Assembly (NCBI GenBank): GCA_003506795.1
Contig: DNYO01000033.1
Location: forward strand, 1-9,316
From: Deltaproteobacteria bacterium
GTDB lineage: Bacteria > Desulfobacterota > Syntrophorhabdia > Syntrophorhabdales > Syntrophorhabdaceae
DNA length: 9,316 bases
Direction: 5' to 3'
Each line of letters begins with the position of its first letter. The stretch's first letter is position 1. Both the position numbers and the translations under genes were made by a program. The notes under the pieces were generated by a model. It made no database searches. It was not told the origin of the DNA and worked only from the letters and a program-made list of their open reading frames with translations. Of this stretch, positions 1 to 6,265 are shown in pieces.

Positions 1-717
1 GGCTGGTGCAGGATGAACCCCACGATCGGGCCAAAAAGCCCCAAGGCGACCTGGAGCGAGCGCTTCAAGACCATTCCCCAGGTTCTCATGGTCATGTTCA
101 TCTTTTGTCTCGTCATCGGCGGCATCCTCGGCGGCGTCTTCACCCCCACCGAGGCAGGCAGTGTGGGTACCTTTCTGGTCCTCGTCATGACATTCGCCAT
201 GCGGGACCTTAACATTAAAGGGTATATCAAGTCCGTTGCCGAATCGGTCAGAACGGCCACAATGGTCTTGATGCTCATTGCCGGTTCTACCGTGCTCGGT
301 CATTTCATCGCCGTCACGACCATACCCATGATCGCCGCCGACTGGATCGTCGGCCTCAACATGCCGTCCTGGGTCATCGTGGTCTTCATCGCCCTTATTT
401 ACCTTATCGGCGGATCATTCATCGACGACCTGGCGTTCATGATCCTCGCAACACCAATCTTTTACCCCGCCATTCTCAAGCTGGGGTACAATCCCATGTG
501 GTTCGGCATCCTCATCGGCATTACCGTCATGATGGGCGTTGTCCTCCCGCCGATGGCCATATGCGTATTCGTCGTCAAACAGATCACCAAGACGCCTTTC
601 GGTGTCGTTTATGCCGGCGTCTACCCCTTCCTCATCAGTATAGTCATCGGCGGCATCCTGGTCTTCATCTTCCCCGCCCTTTCTACCTGGCTTCCCGGCT
701 GGCTGATGCCTGGATAG
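1..717 (+). CDS. dctM: TRAP transporter large permease, DctM type (5' end outside window)
   Basis: Integral membrane subunit of a tripartite ATP-independent periplasmic (TRAP) transporter, which uses an ion gradient to import a substrate delivered by a periplasmic binding protein. The reading frame is open from base 1, so the start lies upstream. About 238 residues are visible, roughly the C-terminal half of a usual 425-440 residue DctM. The family hallmark FTPTEAG follows the first visible membrane segment. At least five further hydrophobic segments follow, including IGGSFIDDLAFMILATPIF and a segment around GVVLPPMAICVFVVKQI. The gene ends with TAG at 715-717, and an intrinsic terminator begins 22 bp later, so it is the last gene of its operon. 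The small permease (DctQ) is not seen and is presumably upstream or fused. The family call is secure; the substrate cannot be predicted. The ATG at 13 is internal, not the true start. Confidence 0.93.
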   Translation, partial: GWCRMNPTIGPKSPKATWSERFKTIPQVLMVMFIFCLVIGGILGGVFTPTEAGSVGTFLVLVMTFAMRDLNIKGYIKSVAESVRTATMVLMLIAGSTVLGHFIAVTTIPMIAADWIVGLNMPSWVIVVFIALIYLIGGSFIDDLAFMILATPIFYPAILKLGYNPMWFGILIGITVMMGVVLPPMAICVFVVKQITKTPFGVVYAGVYPFLISIVIGGILVFIFPALSTWLPGWLMPG

Positions 718-739
718 GGAAAAACATTTCCGACCATAC

Positions 740-771
740 AAAAACCCCGCTTCTCGTGAAGCGGGGTTTTT
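740..771 (+). terminator. Rho-independent terminator after dctM
   Basis: A perfect 14-bp stem (left arm 740-753, right arm 758-771) closes on a four-base loop TCGT. The stem core is CCCCGCTTC/GAAGCGGGG and it ends in a run of seven T. It begins 22 bp after the dctM stop codon. The A run on the left arm means it could also act on the minus strand. Confidence 0.93.
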
Positions 772-1194
772 TTCTTCAGTCGCAGAGGTTTCGATCTCTC
801 GAGGACAACCTGTCCCTCTTCGACCGGATCCTCACGCGGTTCGACCTGCTCTGCCTTCTTATCACAAAAGTTAACCTCTTCCTCAGAGTGGCAGACTATC
901 ACGCGCCCCCGTATGCCACCTTCGTAATTGACTTTCCCTCTGTCCCTCCGCCCACCACTGCAGTAGTCATTCCGGCGCAGGCCGGAGACCAGGAGAGATT
1001 ATGGATAAGGAATCACCATACGAAGGGACACCCAACTGTCCTCTCTAAACACCGTATTGGCGCTCTGTATACGTATGCTTCCTGTTGCATGAGAGGTCTG
1101 GCTGAAGGATAAGAAGGGGAACCTGCCCCTTATAAACGTGAGTTATACTCTTGGCAAGAACCTGAATGCAGAGCTACAAATATGGAGGCAAGTC
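772..1194. other. Gene-poor intergenic stretch
   Basis: No convincing gene is seen here. The stretch holds the palindromic repeat at 966-990 and a small hairpin at 1114-1131 (arms AAGGGG and CCCCTT, six-base loop). A short acidic open frame on the minus strand runs from about 998 down through 780 with no convincing start. Together with the transposase relic that follows, the stretch looks like eroded, recombination-prone DNA between two operons. Confidence 0.6.
966..990. repeat. VIPAQAG-type dispersed palindromic repeat (single copy here)
   Basis: The sequence GTCATTCCGGCGCAGGCCGG followed by AGACC contains an inverted repeat, TCCGGC (971-976) and GCCGGA (981-986), around the loop GCAG. Read on the plus strand it translates to VVIPAQAGDQ. 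This is close to the VIPAQAGIQ peptide produced when a widespread family of REP-like intergenic repeats (GTCATTCC...GGAATCC) is translated by accident. Only one copy is in the window, so membership of the family rests on resemblance. The right end (GGAGACC) departs from the usual GGAATCC. Confidence 0.6.
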
Positions 1195-1430
1195 ATGAAA
1201 GGTTCTATCGCGATCGCAGGACTCGATGTACACGGAAACTCCGCCGAGGTGGCTTTGGCAGAGACGGGCCGGACTATGGAAGCAAGACACTACGGAAGGT
1301 TTCCGGCCTGCGCCGGTCTTATGAGCTGCGAGCTAAGGCGGCTGGTTCTGAAATGTGGGATCTACCCATCCTGAATCATTGCTTTACAAAGAAAGCAGTC
1401 CGGGAAATAGATTATTTTGGACAGCAGTGA
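1195..1430 (+). pseudogene. IS110-family transposase remnant (N-terminal fragment, frameshifted)
   Basis: An ATG at 1195 has a good ribosome-binding site (GGAGG at 1184-1188). It opens a frame whose first 35 or so residues, including IAIAGLDVHGNSAEVALAE and then ARHYGRF, match the start of IS110/IS1111-family DEDD transposases, which begin with a GLDVHK-like motif holding the first catalytic Asp followed by HYGR. The frame stops at 1372-1374 after only 59 residues; intact enzymes have about 300-400. In the +2 frame, 1320-1376 reads YELRAKAAGSEMWDLPILN, which resembles the family stretch (Y-x-L...KAAGxE...P-x-L) normally found several tens of residues further on. This suggests an internal deletion plus a frameshift. 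The second-frame match is weaker than the first. No RuvC-domain remainder or C-terminal serine region is seen. The fragment is non-functional. Confidence 0.6.
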
Positions 1431-1447
1431 TCCATAACCCACAAACG

Positions 1448-1481
1448 AAAAAGGGCCCTCGCAGAAGCGTGGACCCTTTTT
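1448..1481 (-). terminator. Terminator of the molybdenum hydroxylase operon
   Basis: The hairpin has arms AAAAAGGG (1448-1455) and CCCTTTTT (1474-1481). An inner stem with two mismatches closes on the loop AGAA (1463-1466). Read on the minus strand it lies 19 bp after the coxG-like stop codon and ends in a five-T run. The matching T run on the plus strand makes it potentially bidirectional. Confidence 0.8.
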
Positions 1482-1500
1482 CTTGTACAACTATTATTTC

Positions 1501-1953
1501 TTAGGTGATGCTCTTGAGTTTTTCCTGAAGATTCTTCGTGAATTCCTTTTCCGTATCCTTGGCCTTCGCCCTCATGATCCTGTCGCCGAACATGGCGAGC
1601 TTGCCCACGATGTTAACGTCAGTCTTGTACTTGACTTCCGTCTCACCATTGCCCTTGTCTACCAGGTCAACGACGGTTTTCTGTTTGAAGTGACCAAGCT
1701 TCGTCATATCTTCGCCTTCACCTTCGATCTCCATGTGTGTCGGCTTATTTACAACGGTCAGGTTGTTGATGAACTTCAACCTTGCCTTTATGGGGCCTAC
1801 TTTCTGCTTCACGATGCACTCGTATGATGTATCGCTGATCGTCGTCACCGACTCTGCGCCGGGAAGGCACGTAAGGATCGTATCCGGCTTCAGCATGAAA
1901 TCGAAAAGCTTGTCGATTGGTGCTTTTAGGGTAAAACCGCCCTCTATGATCAT
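1501..1953 (-). CDS. CoxG-like SRPBCC (START-fold) protein
   Basis: A 150-residue protein of the CoxG family (carbon monoxide dehydrogenase subunit G). It shows the typical opening with GGFTLKAPIDKLFDFM near residues 5-20, the DTILTCLPGAESV segment at about 29-41, and KVGPIKARLKF at about 51-61. Family members form a hydrophobic-cavity START fold. In aerobic CO dehydrogenase systems CoxG is required for membrane association of the enzyme, and quinone binding has been reported for an actinobacterial member. Many CoxG proteins carry a C-terminal hydrophobic tail. This one ends in a charged stretch (EFTKNLQEKLKSIT) with no anchor, so it should be soluble. The ATG at 1953 is preceded by AGAAGGAGG at good spacing. 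It is the last gene of the operon. Its likely role is assembly, membrane docking or electron transfer for the Mo hydroxylase encoded upstream; this is inferred from family and context. Confidence 0.88.
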   Translation of the reverse strand: MIIEGGFTLKAPIDKLFDFMLKPDTILTCLPGAESVTTISDTSYECIVKQKVGPIKARLKFINNLTVVNKPTHMEIEGEGEDMTKLGHFKQKTVVDLVDKGNGETEVKYKTDVNIVGKLAMFGDRIMRAKAKDTEKEFTKNLQEKLKSIT

Positions 1954-1979
1954 GGATTTCCTCCTTCTGTTAAGTATGA

Positions 1980-1997
1980 AAGCCCTTTTTGGGGCTT
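1980..1997 (-). other. Small hairpin in the spacer before the coxG-like gene
   Basis: Arms AAGCCC (1980-1985) and GGGCTT (1992-1997) surround a six-base loop in the 51-nt spacer between the zinc-finger-like gene and the coxG-like gene. No T run follows on the minus strand, so it is not a normal terminator. It may be an RNA-processing or stability element, or have no function. Confidence 0.3.
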
Positions 1998-2004
1998 CGT
2001 ATTC

Positions 2005-2220
2005 CTACAGCTTGTCCTGTGCCTTCTCTATAAGGTCCGACAGGATCTCGTAGCTCTTGTTGCCCGCTTCGGTGGTCTGCGCCAGAAGGAGCTCTATGTA
2101 TGAGTGACCCTGTGATTCGATCCATGCCCTGTGTGCCTTATCGCCGGTACCGAACATATGCCGCGCCACCTGCTTGCTGTTTGGCCATTCTTTCTTACAT
2201 GCTGGACATTTAAAGCTCAC
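2005..2220 (-). CDS. Small zinc-finger-like protein of unknown function
   Basis: A 71-residue protein with an N-terminal zinc-finger-like signature: CPACKKEWPNSKQVARHMFG, then His30. The candidate ligands are Cys5, Cys8, His21 and His30, giving C-x2-C-x12-H-x8-H, a C2H2-like pattern with an unusually long last spacing. The rest (about 40-71) is helical and acidic, with no hydrophobic segment. The start is a GTG at 2218-2220, supported by AAGGAGG six bases upstream. The gene sits 29 bp after the Mo-subunit gene and 51 bp before the coxG-like gene, on the same strand with its own strong ribosome-binding site, so it is very probably expressed with the hydroxylase. Its function is unknown. DNA binding, metal delivery or a role in enzyme assembly are all possible and none is shown by the sequence. 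I do not recognise it as a standard xanthine dehydrogenase accessory protein. Confidence 0.8.
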   Translation of the reverse strand: MSFKCPACKKEWPNSKQVARHMFGTGDKAHRAWIESQGHSYIELLLAQTTEAGNKSYEILSDLIEKAQDKL

Positions 2221-2249
2221 GGTAAACCTCCTTGGTTATCTTCTAAAAA

Positions 2250-4529
2250 TTATTTCTGGGCTTCCTTCTTCTCCCTCAAGGCCTTAAGGACTCTCTCGGG
2301 GGTGATGGGGAGCTCTTTCATCTGAATACCCATGGCGTTGTATATCGCGTTGCCGAGTGCCGCGGCCGTCGGGTTGGTCAGGCCTTCGCCTGCTTCCTTC
2401 GCACCGTAGGGGCCTTCGGGTTCATAGGTATCGATCTCGATGATGCCTGCCTCAGGCATTTCCGGCGCCTTGATGACCTTGTAGTCAACGAGGTTGGGGT
2501 TCATCATCTTGCCGTCTTCGAAGGGCATGTCCTCAAGGTATGCATAACCGAGGGCCATGGATGCCGCGCCTTCGAGTTGGCCGACGAGGCCGAGCTGGTT
2601 GATCGGCTGGCCGCAGTCGTGTGCCGTCATGACTTCGTGGATCTTGATCTTTCCTGTTTCGGGATCGACCTCGGCGTCAACCGCCTGCATCATATAGCTG
2701 TATGCGGGGGATATCATGCCTTTTCTGTGAGGTGTATAGTAGCCGCGGCCCATGATGCGCTGGCCGTCTTTCGCGCGCAGTGCCTTCTTGACGAGATCGC
2801 CATAGGGCAGGCCCCTTTCCGGACGGGCGACGATGTGTACCCACCTGTCCTTGATATCGAGGTCATAGACGATGTTGATGCCCATTTCGGCATATGCAAA
2901 CTCAAGGAGCTGTTTCTTGGCGTCTTCGCATGCCATCTTTACCGCATTGCCCGCCATCAGTGTCTGCCTGGAACCCCATGCACCAAGGTCGGCCGGGCAG
3001 TGGGCGGTATCGCCGGAGTGGACCCTGATGTCTTCCACTTTTACTCCCAGCGTTTCAGCCGCGATGATCGCCATGGTGGTGTTGGAACCCTGTCCGATGT
3101 CCTGGCAACCCACGTGGAGTTCCACGGTGCCGTCCACATTGATCGTCACAACGGCGGAGGAGAATGAATAGGGTGAGTCGAACCAGTTGAAGATGCCGCC
3201 CGACATAAAACCGCAGGAGGAGATGCCGATACCCCTGTTGGCGGGAAGTTTGCCTTTTGATTTGACCCATTTCTCGATCTCGTTGATGCACTGTTCGAGA
3301 CCGCAACTTGCGATGAATGCCTGTCCGGGAACTTCGTAGCCCTCGGTGTGGCCGTTCTTTCTTCTTACTTCAAAAGGATCGAGGCCGAGATCGGCGCATA
3401 TCCAGTCAATCTGCTGCTCGGAGCAGAACATGGCCTGAGGGGCGCCGAAACCGCGCATCGATGTCGAGGGCAGGGTGTTCGTGTAGACCCTGTATCCGTC
3501 ATAGCGATAGCCTCTCCATTTATATGGGAAGGAGTGGAAGAAACCGGACAGGTAAAGGGCCGTTGCGCCCATGCCCGTGTAAGCGCCGCCGTTGGAGAAC
3601 ATGCGAGATTCGCGGGCACAGAAGGTGCCGTCTTTTTTGATGCCTGTCCTGACATAGTAGAACATCGGGGTCCGTCTCTTGGAGGCGATGAAGTCTTCCT
3701 CACGGCTGAAGACGACCTTGACGGGTTTGAAAAGCTTCATGGACATTACGGCGCTGCAGAACATGGCCGCATCGAGCTCGAATTTGCCGCCGAAACCGCC
3801 GCCGACGTAGGGGGCGAGAACGCGGACGTCGCCTTCGCGAAGCCCCAGTACACCCGCGAGGAGGCCCTGTGTGTAGTAAGCGGACTGAGTTGATGCCCAT
3901 ACCGTGAGCTTGCCTTCCGGCGTGAAGCTCGAAACGGCGGCCCGGGTCTCCATGCACATATGTGCCTGGCCGGAGCACTTGAACCAGTCTTCCCTGATGT
4001 AGTCGGCGTCTTCGAATGCCTCGTCCACATCGCCCCACTCAATGTGCCGGGTGACGTTGACGTTTCTCTCCACGCCTTCGTGGATCGTGGGGGCCTCTTT
4101 CTTGATGGCTTCCAGTGGTTCGTAGACGGCGGGGAGAACTTCCCATTCCACGTCGATAAGGTCGAGAGCCGCCTCGGCGATCTCTTCCGTCACCGCGGCG
4201 ACTGCCGCGACAGGCTCGCCGATGTAGCGAACCTTCTCCAACGGGAGGACCTGCTCGTCGCAGAGCTCTTCGTACCGCCGCCAGATGCCCTGCTTGATAC
4301 CCAGCGTATCCTTGCCGGTAACGACGATCTTTACGCCCGGGAGCTCCATCGCCCTCGTCGTGTCAATATTTATGATCTTCGCATGCGGATGGGGGCTGCG
4401 GAGGATCTTTCCGTAGAGCATGCCGGGGAGCTTCACGTCAAAGGTGTAAGTGGCCCGGCCCGTTACCTTCGCAACGCCATCTATATTGTGAACATGTGTA
4501 TTGATGACAGAATATTTTGCGTGACTCAT
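2250..4529 (-). CDS. Molybdopterin-binding catalytic subunit of a xanthine dehydrogenase/CoxL-family hydroxylase
   Basis: A 759-residue large subunit of the molybdenum hydroxylase superfamily, which binds the Mo-pyranopterin cofactor and performs the substrate chemistry. The N-terminal aldehyde oxidase/xanthine dehydrogenase a/b hammerhead domain covers about 15-145, and the Mo-binding domains follow. Cofactor motifs are visible: YVGGGFGGK at 241-249, SMRGFGAPQA at 357-366, GCQDIGQG at 474-481 and GAWGSRQT at 516-523. The C-terminal GAKEAGEG (709-716) probably supplies the catalytic glutamate, Glu715 by comparison with the GxGE of xanthine oxidase. The loop where CO dehydrogenase has its Cu-binding cysteine (VAYRCSFR) reads TSMRGFGA, so this is not a CO dehydrogenase. 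Candidate substrates are aromatic or heterocyclic acids, CoA thioesters or aldehydes. The start at 4529 is chosen because AAGGAGGAG lies just before it; a start at 4568 would overlap the preceding gene by 38 bp. The gap to the Fe-S gene is 1 bp, indicating translational coupling. Confidence 0.95.
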   Translation of the reverse strand: MSHAKYSVINTHVHNIDGVAKVTGRATYTFDVKLPGMLYGKILRSPHPHAKIINIDTTRAMELPGVKIVVTGKDTLGIKQGIWRRYEELCDEQVLPLEKVRYIGEPVAAVAAVTEEIAEAALDLIDVEWEVLPAVYEPLEAIKKEAPTIHEGVERNVNVTRHIEWGDVDEAFEDADYIREDWFKCSGQAHMCMETRAAVSSFTPEGKLTVWASTQSAYYTQGLLAGVLGLREGDVRVLAPYVGGGFGGKFELDAAMFCSAVMSMKLFKPVKVVFSREEDFIASKRRTPMFYYVRTGIKKDGTFCARESRMFSNGGAYTGMGATALYLSGFFHSFPYKWRGYRYDGYRVYTNTLPSTSMRGFGAPQAMFCSEQQIDWICADLGLDPFEVRRKNGHTEGYEVPGQAFIASCGLEQCINEIEKWVKSKGKLPANRGIGISSCGFMSGGIFNWFDSPYSFSSAVVTINVDGTVELHVGCQDIGQGSNTTMAIIAAETLGVKVEDIRVHSGDTAHCPADLGAWGSRQTLMAGNAVKMACEDAKKQLLEFAYAEMGINIVYDLDIKDRWVHIVARPERGLPYGDLVKKALRAKDGQRIMGRGYYTPHRKGMISPAYSYMMQAVDAEVDPETGKIKIHEVMTAHDCGQPINQLGLVGQLEGAASMALGYAYLEDMPFEDGKMMNPNLVDYKVIKAPEMPEAGIIEIDTYEPEGPYGAKEAGEGLTNPTAAALGNAIYNAMGIQMKELPITPERVLKALREKKEAQK

Positions 4530-4530
4530 A

Positions 4531-5010
4531 TCACTCCTCCTTGTATTTGCCTTGCGTAACAGCTTCAATGGCCCTTACGATGCTGTTGTATCCGGTGCAC
4601 CGGCAGACGTTGCCCTCGATGCTCTCTTTCATCTGTTCTTTCGTCGGGTTTTTTGCCTCGCTGATGAAGGCCGTTGCTGACATCAGCATACCGGGGGTGC
4701 AGAAACCGCACTGGTACGAGCCGTTGTCAAGAAAGGCCCTCTGAATCGGGCTCAATTTGCCGTTCTTTTCGAGGCCTTCAACCGTCGTTACCTCCATGTC
4801 CTGGCACTGAATGGCAAGAACAGAGCAGGACTTCACGGAGAAGCCATTGATATTCACTGTGCAAGCGCCGCAGGAGACCGTTTCGCAGCCCCTCTTGGTG
4901 CCGGTGAATCCGAGGTGGTCCCGGATCACTTCCGCAAGCAATGTTTTAGGATGTATGAAAACTTCGTATTCGTCACCGTTAACTTTAAACCTCAGTACCT
5001 GTTTTTCCAT
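4531..5010 (-). CDS. [2Fe-2S] subunit of the molybdenum hydroxylase (CoxS-like)
   Basis: The small iron-sulfur subunit, 159 residues, the usual family length. It carries two [2Fe-2S] clusters that pass electrons between the Mo site and FAD. The N-terminal plant-ferredoxin-type domain has Cys42, Cys47, Cys50 and Cys62 (CETVSCGAC...C). The C-terminal helical domain has Cys101, Cys104, Cys136 and Cys138 (QCGFCTPGM and NVCRCTGY), the signature of the second cluster in this superfamily. All eight ligands are present, so the subunit should be functional. The ATG at 5010 has TAAGGAGG at good distance. The gene starts 11 bp after the FAD-subunit stop and ends with TGA one base before the large-subunit ATG; the large-subunit ribosome-binding site is embedded in its last codons. 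The FAD, Fe-S, Mo gene order equals the coxMSL order. Confidence 0.96.
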   Translation of the reverse strand: MEKQVLRFKVNGDEYEVFIHPKTLLAEVIRDHLGFTGTKRGCETVSCGACTVNINGFSVKSCSVLAIQCQDMEVTTVEGLEKNGKLSPIQRAFLDNGSYQCGFCTPGMLMSATAFISEAKNPTKEQMKESIEGNVCRCTGYNSIVRAIEAVTQGKYKEE

Positions 5011-5021
5011 CTCTCTCCTCC

Positions 5022-5891
5022 TTAAGCCTTCTGAGCCTGTTCAAAGGCCTTCTTCAGCATTCTCTTTGTAAGAACGCCCAGGACGTGCCTTCTATGTTCT
5101 TCCGACGCGTGGATGTCGGCAACCGGCTGTGCTTCCTCGGAAGCAATCTGGCCGGCCTCGGCGAACAGGGCGTCGTCCAGCTTTTTGCCCTTCAAGAGGT
5201 CTTCGGCTTTCGTCACGCGAAGGGGTACGGGCCCGGCATTGCCGAGAACGACGCGGGCGTCTTTACATGTGCCGTCGGCATTAAGCGTCACCGACGCGGC
5301 AGCCGCTACGATACCCATGTCGCTGTCGAGGAGGTTGAATTTCTGATAGGCGCAGCCGAATTTAGGCTCCGGCGCCGGTACGTGCACCTCGAGAACGAGG
5401 TCGCCGTGTTCCATTTTCGTCTCGAAATAGTCGACAAAAAACTCGTCGAGGGGCACCGTCTTCTCGCCGCTCGAGCTGCCGAACTTGATCTCGGCATTAA
5501 GGGCGATGAGCACGGGGCCCGGGTCGCCGGCAGGATCGGCGTGGGCAAGGTTGCCGCCTATGGTGCCCCAATTCCGGGTTTGGATGGAGGCGAGCTTCTC
5601 TTCCATGGCAACGAGAACGGGGTATTTTTTTGCGATGACATCCGACTTCTCTATTTCGCGGTGAGTCGTCGTGGCGCCTATCCTCAGACCATCCTTGTCA
5701 TCGAACTTGATGTAGCTCAGTTCTTTCACGTGCTTGATGTCAAGGAGGTATTCGGGAGCGACCATGCCCTGCCTCATAACGATCAACAAGGACTGGCCGC
5801 CGCAGATAACCTTGCAATCGTCATACTGCGCGTACATGGCAAGCGCTTCTTTCAGGCTTGCAGGTTTCAGGTAATGAAAATCGTTGATCAT
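5022..5891 (-). CDS. FAD-binding subunit of the molybdenum hydroxylase (CoxM-like)
   Basis: The medium subunit, 289 residues, close to CoxM/CutM length. It binds FAD and hands electrons to the external acceptor. Two FAD-binding signatures are visible: CGGQSLLIVMRQG at 30-42 and TIGGNLAHADPAGD at 110-123. The N-terminal PCMH-type FAD domain is followed from about residue 180 by the CO dehydrogenase flavoprotein C-terminal domain (FGCAYQKFNLLDSDMGIV onward). Only four cysteines are seen (26, 30, about 182 and about 208). They do not form the four-Cys insertion that carries an extra [4Fe-4S] cluster in 4-hydroxybenzoyl-CoA reductase HcrB of the Thauera type. The ATG at 5891 follows AAAGGAG. The gene lies 55 bp downstream of the small Cys-rich gene and 11 bp before the Fe-S gene. 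Confidence 0.95.
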   Translation of the reverse strand: MINDFHYLKPASLKEALAMYAQYDDCKVICGGQSLLIVMRQGMVAPEYLLDIKHVKELSYIKFDDKDGLRIGATTTHREIEKSDVIAKKYPVLVAMEEKLASIQTRNWGTIGGNLAHADPAGDPGPVLIALNAEIKFGSSSGEKTVPLDEFFVDYFETKMEHGDLVLEVHVPAPEPKFGCAYQKFNLLDSDMGIVAAAASVTLNADGTCKDARVVLGNAGPVPLRVTKAEDLLKGKKLDDALFAEAGQIASEEAQPVADIHASEEHRRHVLGVLTKRMLKKAFEQAQKA

Positions 5892-5946
5892 AATCCTTTC
5901 TCCTTTCTATTGATTCTTTTCTTCGACATTAACTTGATCGTCCAGT

Positions 5947-6222
5947 TCAATGGTGCTTCAGAGCGGCGAATTCCTTCTCGATGACGTATTCCTCAAAGTT
6001 GTTTATACATTGAGAGCCGACCTCTATTTTTTCCGGCATGCCGAACGTCGCGTCGTTGCTTTTTTTTGTTTCGGCCGCCTTGAGTTCCTCTATGCGATCG
6101 GGATCGAAGGAGGTTCCTTTGTAATTCTGTGAATAACACAGATAGTAATGACGGCCCCGATAGATAGCGCATTCAATGCAGGCTGTTCTCGAAATAGGAC
6201 ATAGTATTTTGTGCTTGGCCAT
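5947..6222 (-). CDS. Small Cys-rich protein of unknown function, first gene of the hydroxylase operon
   Basis: A 91-residue protein whose N-terminal third is rich in Cys and aromatic residues: CPISRTACIECAIYRGRHYY followed by LCYSQNYKG. The cysteines are Cys8, Cys15, Cys18, Cys29 and a lone Cys72, giving C-x6-C-x2-C-x10-C, which could hold a zinc ion or an Fe-S cluster. The C-terminal half is charged and probably helical. There is no signal peptide or membrane segment. The start at 6222 is preferred because GAGGTG lies six bases upstream and the protein then begins MAKHKILCP. A longer frame from 6267 would start inside or before the likely promoter. The gene is first after the operon promoter and 55 bp before the FAD-subunit gene. 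I do not recognise a named family. A role as metal-binding accessory or redox partner of the hydroxylase is suggested only by position. Confidence 0.82.
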   Translation of the reverse strand: MAKHKILCPISRTACIECAIYRGRHYYLCYSQNYKGTSFDPDRIEELKAAETKKSNDATFGMPEKIEVGSQCINNFEEYVIEKEFAALKHH

Positions 6223-6265
6223 AGGTGGCACCTCAAGAGATAAAGATAACAATACCCTGAAAGGC

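Noticed and set aside
498..1112. A 204-residue plus-strand frame across the dctM terminator
   Set aside because: It is out of frame with dctM, crosses a strong terminator, and includes the accidental VIPAQAG peptide of the repeat.
2577..4559. Long plus-strand open frames opposite the Mo subunit (2577-3167, 3348-3893, 3960-4559)
   Set aside because: They lie fully antisense to a gene with clear cofactor motifs. They have no plausible ribosome-binding sites or recognisable domains, and result from the codon bias of the real gene.
4530..4568. Longer start for the Mo subunit at 4568
   Set aside because: It would overlap the Fe-S gene by 38 bp and add a non-family N-terminus. The ATG at 4529 has AAGGAGGAG directly upstream.
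2250..5891. Aerobic CO dehydrogenase (coxMSL) suggested by gene order and the CoxG-like gene
   Set aside because: The Cu-binding cysteine loop of CoxL (VAYRCSFR) is absent from the Mo subunit, so only the superfamily assignment is kept.
5085..5984. A 299-residue plus-strand open frame
   Set aside because: It is antisense to the FAD subunit, which has both FAD motifs and proper gene spacing, so this frame is a shadow.
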